A stretch of DNA of 64,000 nt. Origin: Rhodothermales bacterium. GTDB taxonomy: Bacteria > Bacteroidota > Rhodothermia > Rhodothermales > UBA10348. Made by a program: the position numbers and the translations under genes. The notes below the pieces were generated by a model. That model made no database searches. It was not told the DNA's origin and saw nothing but the letters and a program-made list of their open reading frames with translations. The stretch covers positions 62,001-126,000 of the forward strand of contig JANQQV010000006.1 in NCBI GenBank assembly GCA_028284865.1, in the 5' to 3' direction. Positions 39,599 through 48,374 of the stretch are shown piece by piece (position 1 is the first letter of the stretch; each line of letters starts with the position of its first letter).

Positions 39599-42500
39599 GT
39601 GTCGCTTGAACTGATCCGGACCCGAATCGCGTCGGCCTCTTTCAGCCGACGTCTTTCCGAATGGGCCTCCCCTTTTGAGGGCGGCGCAAACGGGAGTGAT
39701 ATGCCCGGTTCTGGCCGCAGCGTCTCCATTCGAGGCGCGGTGGGCTCTCTTCCCGCATTCCTGGCGGCCAACGCATTCCTGGAGTCATCCCGGCCCATGT
39801 TGTGCCTGCTGCCCGATGATGATGCGGCCGCATTCTTTGGTTCGGACCTGCAGCAGATTCTGGGCTCTGATGACAATGTCATCCTGCTTCCGGTTTCAGA
39901 CAATCGGCCCTTTGACCCCGAACACATGCCTGATCCGGCGCCCACGATGGCGCGCGGAGATGTGTTGGAGAGACTGAAGGACGGTTTCAAGGGGATTTTG
40001 GTTTGCAGTATCCCTGCCTTCTCCGAAAAAGTCCCCCCGGTCGAAGCCGTCCAGTCAGCGACGCTCGACATCGAGACCGGGATGGAAATGGATCCAGAAG
40101 ACGTGATCGAACGGCTCGTCCTGCAAGGGTTCACGCGGACTGAGTTCGTACAGGCTCCGGGCGATCTCGCCCTTCGAGGCGGCATCCTGGATGTCTTCCC
40201 CTACACGGGGTCCTATCCCATCCGCATCGAGTTTTTTGGCGATGAGATCGACTCCATTCGCGAGTTCGACATCCACAGCCAACGATCGGTCAGTCGCCGT
40301 AATTCAGCACGCATCGTGCCGAATCTCGAAGGACAGGCCACCGACGTCAATGCTCGCATTCCGCTCACGGATCACCTGGATTCGAATACGCTCGTCGTCC
40401 AGATGGATGGAGCGGCGCTTATTGAAGCGGCGGACGTTTTGTTGGCTGAGCGGACAAAGCAACGGGACGCAGCGCTCGAACGGGCAGCTTCCGATGCTCC
40501 CGACGAGCAGGTCACAACCGACGATGAGGACGATCCCGATGTGGCCGCGATCCGGCCAGGAAGTGACCTTCCGGATGTTGATGCACTGTACATCGGAGGC
40601 ACCTCCATGCAAGGCCTCCTCCTCCCTTTCGACACCATTCATGTCGGTTCTTTTCAGGAATTGGCTGAGGAGCAAATCAGTGTCACATCCCAACCCCAGC
40701 CTGGCTTTAGTTCCCGTATCGCGTTGCTGCGCAAGCAGATCCTGGAAAATCACCAGAACGAACTGGACACGCTGATCCTCTGTGACAACCGGGGCCAGGA
40801 AGCGCGCCTGATGGAGCTTCTCGAAGATGACATCGAGTCTGGCAGGGTGCGCCTCAAGACGGAATCACTGCATCGCGGGTTCGAGATTCCCGAACTTCAG
40901 CTGGCACTCTACACCGATCACCAGATCTTCGGTCGCTACCACCGACCTACGGCTCGCAAGCAGAAGAAGCGATTCGGAGGACTCAGTCTCCGCGAACTCC
41001 ACCAGCTGACCCCCGGCGATTTCGTGGTACACATCGACTACGGTATCGGTCGATTCGCCGGAATGGAGCACATTGAAGTACGCGGCCGAAAGCAAGAAGC
41101 CGTTCGCCTCCAGTATCTGAACGGCGATACGCTCTATGTAAATGTGGGTGCGCTGTACAAGCTGCACAAGTACAAGGGCAAGGAAGGTCATCAGCCGCAG
41201 CTGACCAAGTTGGGGTCTGGTCAGTGGGAAAAGGCGAAGTCCAGGACCAAGTCGCGTGTCAAAGACATCGCACGAGACCTGATCAGACTGTACGCCAAGC
41301 GCAAGGCATCTGAAGGCCACCCCTACCCCGAGGACACGGTCTGGCAGCGCGAACTCGAGGCGTCGTTTCAGTTCGAAGACACGCCCGATCAGGCATCGAC
41401 CGCCGCTGCCGTCAAGGAAGACATGCAGAAGCCGCAGCCCATGGACCGCCTGGTGTGTGGGGATGTCGGTTTTGGCAAGACCGAGATTGCCATCCGGGCT
41501 GCGTTCAAGGCTGCCCAGGACGGCAAGCAGGTTGCGGTACTCGTGCCCACGACCGTCCTGGCGATGCAGCACTTCCGCACCTTCTCCAAACGATTGGCTC
41601 ATTATCCGATCAAGTTGGGCGTTTTGTCCCGTTTCCGGACGTCTGCGCAGCAAAAAGAGACGTTGGCAGAACTGGAAGCCGGTCAGATCGATATCCTGAT
41701 CGGAACGCATCGGCTGATCTCCAAAGACGTCGTCTTCAAGGACCTGGGTCTGCTGATTGTGGATGAAGAGCAGCGATTCGGCGTCGGAATGAAGGAGAAG
41801 CTCCGCAAGCTTCGTGTCAACGTCGACACCCTGACCTTGACGGCCACCCCGATTCCGAGAACGCTTCAGTTCTCGCTCATGGGCGCACGTGATCTATCCA
41901 TCATTGCGACCGCTCCCGACAACCGGCAGCCCATCCAGACAGAGATCCACGCTTTCGACAAGGATCTTATCCGCGATGCCCTGATGTACGAAATCAATCG
42001 GGGTGGTCAGGTCTTCTTCATACACAACCGTGTGCAGTCCATCGAAGAAGTCTCGGCCATGATTCGCATGCTTGTACCGAACGTCCGGATTCAGACAGCG
42101 CACGGTCAGATGAAGGGACCCGAGCTCGAGCGCATCATGATGGGTTTTGTGGAGGGGGAATTCGATGTTCTGGTGAGCACCAACATCATCGAGAACGGCC
42201 TCGATATCGCAAATGCGAACACGATCATCATCAATCGGGCTGATCACTTCGGACTGGCCGAGCTGCATCAGCTTCGAGGCCGGGTGGGCCGTTCGAATCG
42301 CAAGGCGTTCTGCTACCTGCTCGTCCCTTCCATCCACAGTCTAACACGCGAAGCCAAGCAGCGCCTGCAGGCGGTCGAGGAGTTCAGCGACCTGGGTAGC
42401 GGCTTTCATTTGGCGATGCGTGATCTCGACATCCGTGGTGCCGGTAACATGCTTGGCGCTGAGCAGAGCGGCTTCATTGCCGATGTTGGATTCGAGACCT

Positions 42501-43051
42501 ATCACCGCATCCTCGACGAGGCTGTCGAAGAGCTTCGTACGGAAGAGTTCGCTGCCGTATTCGAGGAGGAGCGAAAACCACGGGCAACCGAGACGGCGAT
42601 CGATGTGGATGCGGACGCACTGATTCCGGAGACCTATTTGTCAAACCGGATCGAGCGGCTCAACCTGTACCGTCGAATATCTGAGTGCCCCAGCCGAGAA
42701 GAGCTTGACGCGGTCGCCGACGAAATGGCCGACCGGTTCGGACCGCTCCCCGCCGAAGTAGAGAATCTGATCACAGGAGTCGAGCTCAAGATTTCAGGTC
42801 AGGGTCTTCGACTCACCAAGATCACGTTCAAGAACGAGCGACTTTTCCTTGGCTTCCCTTCCACGGATGACGACCCCTGGTTTTACGAGAATCTGTTCCA
42901 CGGATTGCTCGCCGCTCTTGGTGATCTCGACCATCGTTATGTGCTCAAGGAAAGTCGGGGCGGAAAGCTTCGAGCCATCATCCAGGATGTCCCAGACCTC
43001 GGGACCTGCAAGACGCTTCTTCATGACCTGACCGACAAGGTCCTGGCCTGA
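39599..43051 (+). CDS. mfd: Mfd, transcription-repair coupling factor
   Basis: 1150 residues. The N-terminal UvrB-like module includes ALRGGILDVFPYTGSYPIRIEFFGDEIDSIREFD. A CarD-like RNA polymerase interaction domain follows (LTPGDFVVHIDYGIGRFAGM). The DNA translocase has Walker A CGDVGFGKTE, Walker B VDEEQRFGV and NIIENGLDIANANTIIINRADHFGLAELHQLRGRVGR. It removes stalled RNA polymerase at lesions and recruits UvrA. The predicted start is GTG. An acidic linker (DDEDDPDVAAI) in the first third looks like an insertion. Confidence 0.97.
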   Translation: MSLELIRTRIASASFSRRLSEWASPFEGGANGSDMPGSGRSVSIRGAVGSLPAFLAANAFLESSRPMLCLLPDDDAAAFFGSDLQQILGSDDNVILLPVSDNRPFDPEHMPDPAPTMARGDVLERLKDGFKGILVCSIPAFSEKVPPVEAVQSATLDIETGMEMDPEDVIERLVLQGFTRTEFVQAPGDLALRGGILDVFPYTGSYPIRIEFFGDEIDSIREFDIHSQRSVSRRNSARIVPNLEGQATDVNARIPLTDHLDSNTLVVQMDGAALIEAADVLLAERTKQRDAALERAASDAPDEQVTTDDEDDPDVAAIRPGSDLPDVDALYIGGTSMQGLLLPFDTIHVGSFQELAEEQISVTSQPQPGFSSRIALLRKQILENHQNELDTLILCDNRGQEARLMELLEDDIESGRVRLKTESLHRGFEIPELQLALYTDHQIFGRYHRPTARKQKKRFGGLSLRELHQLTPGDFVVHIDYGIGRFAGMEHIEVRGRKQEAVRLQYLNGDTLYVNVGALYKLHKYKGKEGHQPQLTKLGSGQWEKAKSRTKSRVKDIARDLIRLYAKRKASEGHPYPEDTVWQRELEASFQFEDTPDQASTAAAVKEDMQKPQPMDRLVCGDVGFGKTEIAIRAAFKAAQDGKQVAVLVPTTVLAMQHFRTFSKRLAHYPIKLGVLSRFRTSAQQKETLAELEAGQIDILIGTHRLISKDVVFKDLGLLIVDEEQRFGVGMKEKLRKLRVNVDTLTLTATPIPRTLQFSLMGARDLSIIATAPDNRQPIQTEIHAFDKDLIRDALMYEINRGGQVFFIHNRVQSIEEVSAMIRMLVPNVRIQTAHGQMKGPELERIMMGFVEGEFDVLVSTNIIENGLDIANANTIIINRADHFGLAELHQLRGRVGRSNRKAFCYLLVPSIHSLTREAKQRLQAVEEFSDLGSGFHLAMRDLDIRGAGNMLGAEQSGFIADVGFETYHRILDEAVEELRTEEFAAVFEEERKPRATETAIDVDADALIPETYLSNRIERLNLYRRISECPSREELDAVADEMADRFGPLPAEVENLITGVELKISGQGLRLTKITFKNERLFLGFPSTDDDPWFYENLFHGLLAALGDLDHRYVLKESRGGKLRAIIQDVPDLGTCKTLLHDLTDKVLA

Positions 43052-43096
43052 CCCGAAGTCGCAAACTCCCTACGAAGGGGTGCAAAACGGTCATCC

Positions 43097-43120
43097 AAAA
43101 AGGCGCTCTCAGACGCCTTT
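43097..43120 (-). terminator. Hairpin between mfd and the WYL regulator, likely terminator
   Basis: A 7 bp stem AAAGGCG / CGCCTTT with an 8 nt loop lies between the convergent genes. Read on the minus strand it is followed by TT directly after a T-rich stem end (CGCCTTTTT), a Rho-independent pattern. On the plus strand the T-run is short, so it may serve mostly the minus-strand gene, or both. Confidence 0.55.
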
Positions 43121-43257
43121 CAGCCGTATGGATGTGTGGGTCCGTCCAACTTTTTGAGCCTGAGAGCTCTGTGATTCTAGCCTGATTCCTTGTTATGCGT
43201 TGTCCCACATAGCATTGTAGGGATTTGAACCATCGCCGATAAAAGTGCTACTTATAT

Positions 43258-44229
43258 CTAGTATTTGGCAACGATGGATGCCGCTGCCTCTCGGTGCCGT
43301 TCCACGAGTGCTTTCGGCGCAATAACGGATACATCGGCTCCAAAACGAAGCAACCAACCTGCCAGGTACCCCAGGTTCTCGAATGTGAAGTCGACTTCGA
43401 CCTTGTCGCCGCGTTGCCGCTCGTCGTCGATGCGCGCTGGAATCTGGGAGCGTACTCTCGGAAAGACGGCGGCGCTGAACGAAAGCTGGATCGCATGTGG
43501 ATCAGAACTCCGGCCTTCACCTTCCAGATACGTTTGAAGGTCGAAGCCGTCCGGTCGCTCAAAGCGCTCAGTCAGGACGAACATTTCTTCAATACGATCG
43601 AGCCGAAAATTGCGGATCTCCTCACGCAGATGGTCGAACGCAATCAGGTTCCAGTGGTCGGTGTAATACACAAGGCCGAGCGGATCCACGCGTCGCTGTG
43701 TGAGCTCCTGGCGACTTGCGACGAAGTACTCCATGATCACCTTGCGAGAGCGCGCGACCGCCTCGGAAAGCTTGAACCACTTGCCAGATTCTTCGCCTTC
43801 CGACTGCACAGCATGTGACCAGTATGGGTCCAGAACCGTGTTTTCAGACAGCCGATCGACGTATTCGCGGATCTCACGGGGCAAGACAGAACGAATCTTG
43901 AGAGAGACTTCGCCGGCGTCTTCGCGAAGCGAAGCATCCGATTGCAGACGCATGAACTCGGTCCCGACCAGAAGCGTGGCGGCTTCTCGAGCTGTCAGCA
44001 TCAGCGGAGGAAGCTGATACCCCTCTAGGATCTCATACCCACCACCCTCGGAGTAGGTGAGCGGAACGCCTGATTCAGACAAGGCGCGCAAGTCCCGAAA
44101 GATGGTTCGCCGACTCACGCCGAAGTGGTCAGCCAGGTCGCGACTCGTCATGTTCGGCCGGTTCTGCAGGAGCAAAATCGTCGCGAAAAGCCGCTCTGTT
44201 CGCGTTCCTTGTTTGTCGGACTTCGGCAT
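43258..44229 (-). CDS. YafY-type transcriptional regulator (HTH + WYL domains)
   Basis: 323 residues. The N-terminal winged helix-turn-helix reads RDLADHFGVSRRTIFRDLRALSE at about residues 34-56. A WYL domain follows (VMEYFVASRQELTQRRVDPLGLVYYTDHWNLIAFD), with a C-terminal WCX-like extension. WYL regulators often respond to nucleic acid or nucleotide ligands and control stress or defence genes; no such target is adjacent. It occupies the position downstream of rsmG where parA-parB commonly sit in other genomes. Confidence 0.82.
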   Translation of the reverse strand: MPKSDKQGTRTERLFATILLLQNRPNMTSRDLADHFGVSRRTIFRDLRALSESGVPLTYSEGGGYEILEGYQLPPLMLTAREAATLLVGTEFMRLQSDASLREDAGEVSLKIRSVLPREIREYVDRLSENTVLDPYWSHAVQSEGEESGKWFKLSEAVARSRKVIMEYFVASRQELTQRRVDPLGLVYYTDHWNLIAFDHLREEIRNFRLDRIEEMFVLTERFERPDGFDLQTYLEGEGRSSDPHAIQLSFSAAVFPRVRSQIPARIDDERQRGDKVEVDFTFENLGYLAGWLLRFGADVSVIAPKALVERHREAAASIVAKY

Positions 44230-44277
44230 CTGGTTGGCGGAAAGGAGGGAGGACGGCGGGTTCAGTCGGGTGCTCTG

Positions 44278-44928
44278 CTATGACCCCTGTGCCACGTGAA
44301 TGATCTCCTTGGTTGCAAAAAAAGGATCAGCAGTTAAAGGGGAGAGCGGTATGCGCTCCAGGATGAGATGTGGACGAGAAGCCTTCAGTTCAGCGATTTC
44401 GGCTTCCAGATCACCACCTTTCAGACACAGCAACCCATCCTGCCAGTATTGCTGATCCAGGTCGCTGCGGGGCGTTGCTGCGACGCGTTCGTGCCAGGAC
44501 CAAAGCAATGCTAGCGGAGCCGTGGCGCGAGAGACAGAGAGGTTATTCGTCGGACCGTCAAACTGCTCGGCCCGCCCATGCCAGCTTCCCGCGTTTTTCA
44601 GTCCGAGTCGACGCACGAACAGATCGACTGAGCGGGTCTTTTTCTGGTTGGAGTCTACACCCAGAATCTGGACCTCAGGAAACAGGATGGCCAACACCAC
44701 AGCCGGTAGACCGCCTCCCGTACCCCAATCGACAACGCGCGTACCTGGCGCAATGGCTCGATGCGCCAGTGCCAGGCAGTGACCAACATGATGATCACGC
44801 AACATGCGCTCATCCTTGCGAGAGACAAGATTGAATTGCCGATTTACGCGTCCCAGCTCGACCGCGTAGGTCTCCAGCTGGGCCTCTTGCTCAGCAGTTA
44901 ATGCGCACGAAAAAGGCCACTCAGACAT
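44278..44928 (-). CDS. rsmG: RsmG, 16S rRNA m7G527 methyltransferase
   Basis: The enzyme methylates N7 of G527 in 16S rRNA; it was formerly called GidB. The SAM site VVDWGTGGGLPAVVLAILFP and the following LGVDSNQKKTRSVDLFV are typical. Length is 216 aa. It lies downstream of mnmG in the standard operon, but here 123 bp with two parS sites separate the two genes. The first parS ends 24 bp upstream of this ATG. Confidence 0.95.
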   Translation of the reverse strand: MSEWPFSCALTAEQEAQLETYAVELGRVNRQFNLVSRKDERMLRDHHVGHCLALAHRAIAPGTRVVDWGTGGGLPAVVLAILFPEVQILGVDSNQKKTRSVDLFVRRLGLKNAGSWHGRAEQFDGPTNNLSVSRATAPLALLWSWHERVAATPRSDLDQQYWQDGLLCLKGGDLEAEIAELKASRPHLILERIPLSPLTADPFFATKEIIHVAQGS

Positions 44929-44951
44929 GGAAAGACCGATTAGGCGAGGGT

Positions 44952-44967
44952 TGTTTCACGTGAAACA
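44952..44967. promoter_or_regulatory. parS centromere site, copy 1
   Basis: The 16 bp palindrome TGTTTCACGTGAAACA is a perfect match to the ParB-binding parS consensus (TGTTnCACGTGAAACA) known from Bacillus and conserved widely. It lies just upstream of rsmG. Confidence 0.93.
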
Positions 44968-45019
44968 TAGGATTGAGCCACGCAGAAAAGAAGCGAGACC
45001 TCTCGAACAGGAGGGAAGA

Positions 45020-45035
45020 TGTTTCACGTGAAACA
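45020..45035. promoter_or_regulatory. parS centromere site, copy 2
   Basis: A second perfect TGTTTCACGTGAAACA, 68 bp from the first (start to start) and 16 bp past the mnmG stop. Two perfect copies in one 123 bp gap cannot be chance. Confidence 0.93.
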
Positions 45036-45051
45036 CCGCTGCGAAAAGGTC

Positions 45052-46950
45052 CTACTTGACCACAGTCAATCGAGGAAAGCGCCCAGACTTGACCATGACC
45101 ATCAAAACGGAAACGTCGGAAGGAGAGACCCCCGAAATTCTGGAGGCCTGCCCCAGGTTCTCCGGACGGATCCGATCCAGCTTCTCACGGGCCTCCGTCG
45201 AAATGTTCTGGATATCCAGGTAGTCCAGATCGTTTGGCATGGGAAGCGCCTCGAGCTGTTCCATCTTCTCGATCAGCCCTCTTTCCCGCTCAACGTATCC
45301 CTCGTACTTGAGATCGATTTCGACCATGTCCTCAACCCGCTCCAACCCTTCGATTGGCGGAATGAGATCACTGAAACCCGTTTTGCGGAGTAAGGCGCCC
45401 AGATTCACCTCCGGACGCAGCGCAACCTTCGAAATGCGGTCAGTTTGGCGGACCGGTGCGCTATCCAATGAGGCCAGGAATGGGTTGGCCGCTTCAGCAG
45501 TAATGCTTGTGGACCGTACGGCGTTAAGAAGCCCGGTTCTGGCTTCGCGCCGTGCCTCCATTCTTTTGAGGCGCTCATCCGATACCAGGCCCATCTCTGC
45601 TCCAAGCGCGCTCAGTCGCTCATCCGCATTGTCCTGTCTCAGCATCATGCGATGCTCAGCGCGGGACGTAAACATGCGATAGGGCTCTTCCGTGCCTTTG
45701 GCCACGAGGTCATCAATCAAGACCCCGATGTAGGCTTCTGAACGCTTGAGGACCATCTGGTCTTTTTCCTGCACGAAGCGCGCCGCATTCGCTCCAGCTA
45801 TGAGACCTTGCGCGCCCGCCTCTTCATACCCTGTCGTACCGTTGATCTGTCCGGCAAAGAAGAGGCCCCGCACCGTCTTGGTCTCCAGCGAATACCGGAG
45901 TTGGTAAGGGGGGAAGTAGTCATACTCGATGGCATAGCCCGGGCGCAGCATGTGTACACTCTCCAAACCAGGAACACGTCGAATGGCATCCATCTGTACT
46001 TCCTCGGGCAGGCTCGTCGAGAATCCGTTTACATAGATCTCGTGCGTATTCCAGCCTTCGGGCTCGAGAAAGAGCTGATGCCGATCCTTGTCAGCAAACC
46101 GGTCAATCTTGTCCTCAATAGAGGGGCAGTACCGCGGTCCGGTGCCCTGAATTCGGCCCACGAACATGGGGCTTCGATCAAAACCGGTGCGGAGGACATC
46201 GTGGACTTCCGGATCGGTGAACGTGATCCAGCAGCACAGCTGCTTCTCCGGAAGAGCATCCGTCATGTAGCTGAATGGGACGGGCTCGGCGTCGCCTTCC
46301 TGAACTTCCAGCTTTGAGTAGTCAATCGTGCGCCCATCCAGTCGGGGGGGAGTCCCCGTCTTCAGTCGCCCCGATTCAAATCCCAATTCGTGGAGGGCTC
46401 CGGTCAATCCTCTTGATGCGCCTTCTCCCATGCGGCCACCACCGTAGGAACGATCCCCGATGTGAATCTGTCCGTTCATGAACGTGCCGCTTGTGAGCAC
46501 GATGGCCTTGGCCGGGATCTCCACGCCTAACTGGGTGATCACACCCGTAATCCGGTCGCCTTCAGTCAACAGGTCGACGACCATGTCGGATCGCATAAAC
46601 AGATTGGGTTGCGCTTCTAGCATTCGCCGAACAGCGTCGGCATACATGAACCGATCGCATTGCGCGCGTGGTGACCAGACGGCTGGACCCTTGCTTCGAT
46701 TCAGCATCCGGAATTGAAGGCCGGACTCATCGGTGGCCAGACCCATCAGTCCGCCGAGCGCATCGATCTCACGAGCGATCTGGCCCTTGCCAATTCCGCC
46801 GATCGCCGGATTGCACGACATGCGACCGATGGCCTCCAGGCTCATCGTGATCAGAAGCGTGCGTGCGCCCATGCGTGCTGCAGCTGCCGCTGCCTCACTG
46901 CCGGCATGCCCGCCACCCACGACCACAATATCGTATCCTTCGTCCTTCAA
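45052..46950 (-). CDS. mnmG: MnmG (GidA), tRNA U34 modification enzyme, FAD subunit
   Basis: With MnmE it installs the carboxymethylaminomethyl group on U34 of certain tRNAs. The FAD-binding start VVVGGGHAGSEAAAAAARMGA is at about residues 10-30. Other family blocks: MSCNPAIGGIGKGQIAREIDALGG, LTSGTFMNGQIHIG, and FFAGQINGTTGYEEAGAQGLIAG. Length is 632 aa. The start codon by this reading is TTG; a AAGGA lies unusually close to it. It follows mnmE by 35 bp. Confidence 0.97.
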   Translation of the reverse strand: MKDEGYDIVVVGGGHAGSEAAAAAARMGARTLLITMSLEAIGRMSCNPAIGGIGKGQIAREIDALGGLMGLATDESGLQFRMLNRSKGPAVWSPRAQCDRFMYADAVRRMLEAQPNLFMRSDMVVDLLTEGDRITGVITQLGVEIPAKAIVLTSGTFMNGQIHIGDRSYGGGRMGEGASRGLTGALHELGFESGRLKTGTPPRLDGRTIDYSKLEVQEGDAEPVPFSYMTDALPEKQLCCWITFTDPEVHDVLRTGFDRSPMFVGRIQGTGPRYCPSIEDKIDRFADKDRHQLFLEPEGWNTHEIYVNGFSTSLPEEVQMDAIRRVPGLESVHMLRPGYAIEYDYFPPYQLRYSLETKTVRGLFFAGQINGTTGYEEAGAQGLIAGANAARFVQEKDQMVLKRSEAYIGVLIDDLVAKGTEEPYRMFTSRAEHRMMLRQDNADERLSALGAEMGLVSDERLKRMEARREARTGLLNAVRSTSITAEAANPFLASLDSAPVRQTDRISKVALRPEVNLGALLRKTGFSDLIPPIEGLERVEDMVEIDLKYEGYVERERGLIEKMEQLEALPMPNDLDYLDIQNISTEAREKLDRIRPENLGQASRISGVSPSDVSVLMVMVKSGRFPRLTVVK

Positions 46951-46985
46951 TTCCTTGTTATGCGTTGCGTCCCTTTGGGTTGTAG

Positions 46986-48359
46986 TTATTTTCCGATACA
47001 GAACTGCGAGAAGATCCGATCCAGGATGTCCTCGTTGGTGACTTCGCCCGTGATGCGACCAATTTCGTCGATAACCAGACGAACATCCGCGGAAATCATG
47101 TCGCCAGAGCCACCGCTGTCCAAGACGTGCTTGACGCGGTGGATGGCATCCTCGGCAGCTCGAATGTGTTCTTGCTGCCGCTGGCTCGTTACGACCTGAT
47201 GTTCTTCAGCCTGACTGCTCGAACCAACGGTCGCCTGGAAAACATGCTCCAACAGCTCCGCCACGGAATCCTCACCGACGCGCATCCGCTCGGCTGATAC
47301 AACCATATCAGCGGTCTCCTTGGCCAAGGTAATTTCAGCGTCCGTCAGCATGTCTGCTTTGTTGACAATGACCAATCTGGGGACACCTTCGAGGCCTACC
47401 TCTGGGTCCACATCATCATGAGCATCTTTGAGGTGCAGAACCAGGTCGGCACCCTGCTCCGCTTCCATACTTCTACGGACGCCTTCGGCCTCAATCAGGT
47501 CGGCTGTCTCCCGCCTTCCTGCCGTGTCCACAAACGTGAAGCGGACCCCCTCGAACTCGAGATGACTTTCGACCTCGTCTCGTGTTGTCCCTGGCTGCGC
47601 ACTGACAATGACGCGTTCGAATCCGAGAAGCGCGTTCATCAGTGTCGACTTACCAGCGTTGGGTTTGCCTACAATCACAACCCGAATGCCATCATGCAGG
47701 GCACGTCCGAATCGGAATGAACCCGTCATCGCCTCCAGCCTCGATTGGGCGGCATCCAGCAGAGCCACAAGCCGATCACGATCGGCAAAGGCTACGTCCT
47801 CTTCCCCAAAGTCCAGCTCCAATTCGAGCAGGGCTACCAACTGAAGAAGCGATTCCCGAATGACATCCAGTTCTTCTGAGAATCGTCCTTTGAGGTGGGC
47901 CAGAGAAATCCGCCCGGCCCGCTGGCTCTGGGCATGGATCAGCTCGGCAATGGCTTCGGCCTGTGTCAGATCTACCTTCCCGTTCAGGAACGCGCGCAGG
48001 GTGAACTCGCCTGGCTCAGCCATGCGTGCGCCTTCGGAAACGAGCAGTCGGATCAGTGCATCGGAGGCAACGTCGCCGCCGTGGCAGGACACCTCAACGA
48101 TGTCTTCTCCTGTGGCTGATTGCGGTGCCAGGTATAGCGTGCAGACGACTTGATCAATCGTCACCCCGTCTCGCTCCACAAACCCGACGTGCGCCGTGTG
48201 GCTGGCTTGCTCACTGAGAGCTTTCGCCGGAAATACGCCGTCGACAATGGGGACCGCACGAGGGCCCGAAAGCCGGACGATGCTCAATGCCGAGGCTCCA
48301 CGCGGTGTCGCGCGGGCTACGATGGTTTCCTGAACGCTATCTCCCGCGCGGTCTGACAT
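46986..48359 (-). CDS. mnmE: MnmE (TrmE), tRNA modification GTPase
   Basis: The folate-binding N-terminal domain begins ETIVARATPRGASALSIVRLSGP. The G domain shows G1 GKPNAGKST, G2/G3 regions (PGTTRDEVE, DTAGRRETADL) and NKADML. The C-terminal CIGK motif is intact. Length is 457 aa from ATG 48359; a GTG 6 bp upstream is an alternative. It is between yidC and mnmG in the standard order. Confidence 0.97.
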   Translation of the reverse strand: MSDRAGDSVQETIVARATPRGASALSIVRLSGPRAVPIVDGVFPAKALSEQASHTAHVGFVERDGVTIDQVVCTLYLAPQSATGEDIVEVSCHGGDVASDALIRLLVSEGARMAEPGEFTLRAFLNGKVDLTQAEAIAELIHAQSQRAGRISLAHLKGRFSEELDVIRESLLQLVALLELELDFGEEDVAFADRDRLVALLDAAQSRLEAMTGSFRFGRALHDGIRVVIVGKPNAGKSTLMNALLGFERVIVSAQPGTTRDEVESHLEFEGVRFTFVDTAGRRETADLIEAEGVRRSMEAEQGADLVLHLKDAHDDVDPEVGLEGVPRLVIVNKADMLTDAEITLAKETADMVVSAERMRVGEDSVAELLEHVFQATVGSSSQAEEHQVVTSQRQQEHIRAAEDAIHRVKHVLDSGGSGDMISADVRLVIDEIGRITGEVTNEDILDRIFSQFCIGK

Positions 48360-48374
48360 GGCCACTTTCCGGGA

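Noticed and set aside
43150-43205. Possible integron attC-like site (GCATAAC ... GTTGGAC)
   Set aside because: The distance is shorter than usual and the inner arms are not complementary; no integrase or cassette array is present.
43195-43235. Minus-strand stretch resembling the T-arm of a tRNA (GGTTCAAATCC)
   Set aside because: The surrounding bases do not fold into an acceptor or anticodon arm, and there is no stem partner for a T arm; not a tRNA gene or a credible attachment site.
45019-45393. 124-residue ORF starting over parS copy 2
   Set aside because: Antisense to the mnmG 3' end; it starts in the parS palindrome and has no domain.
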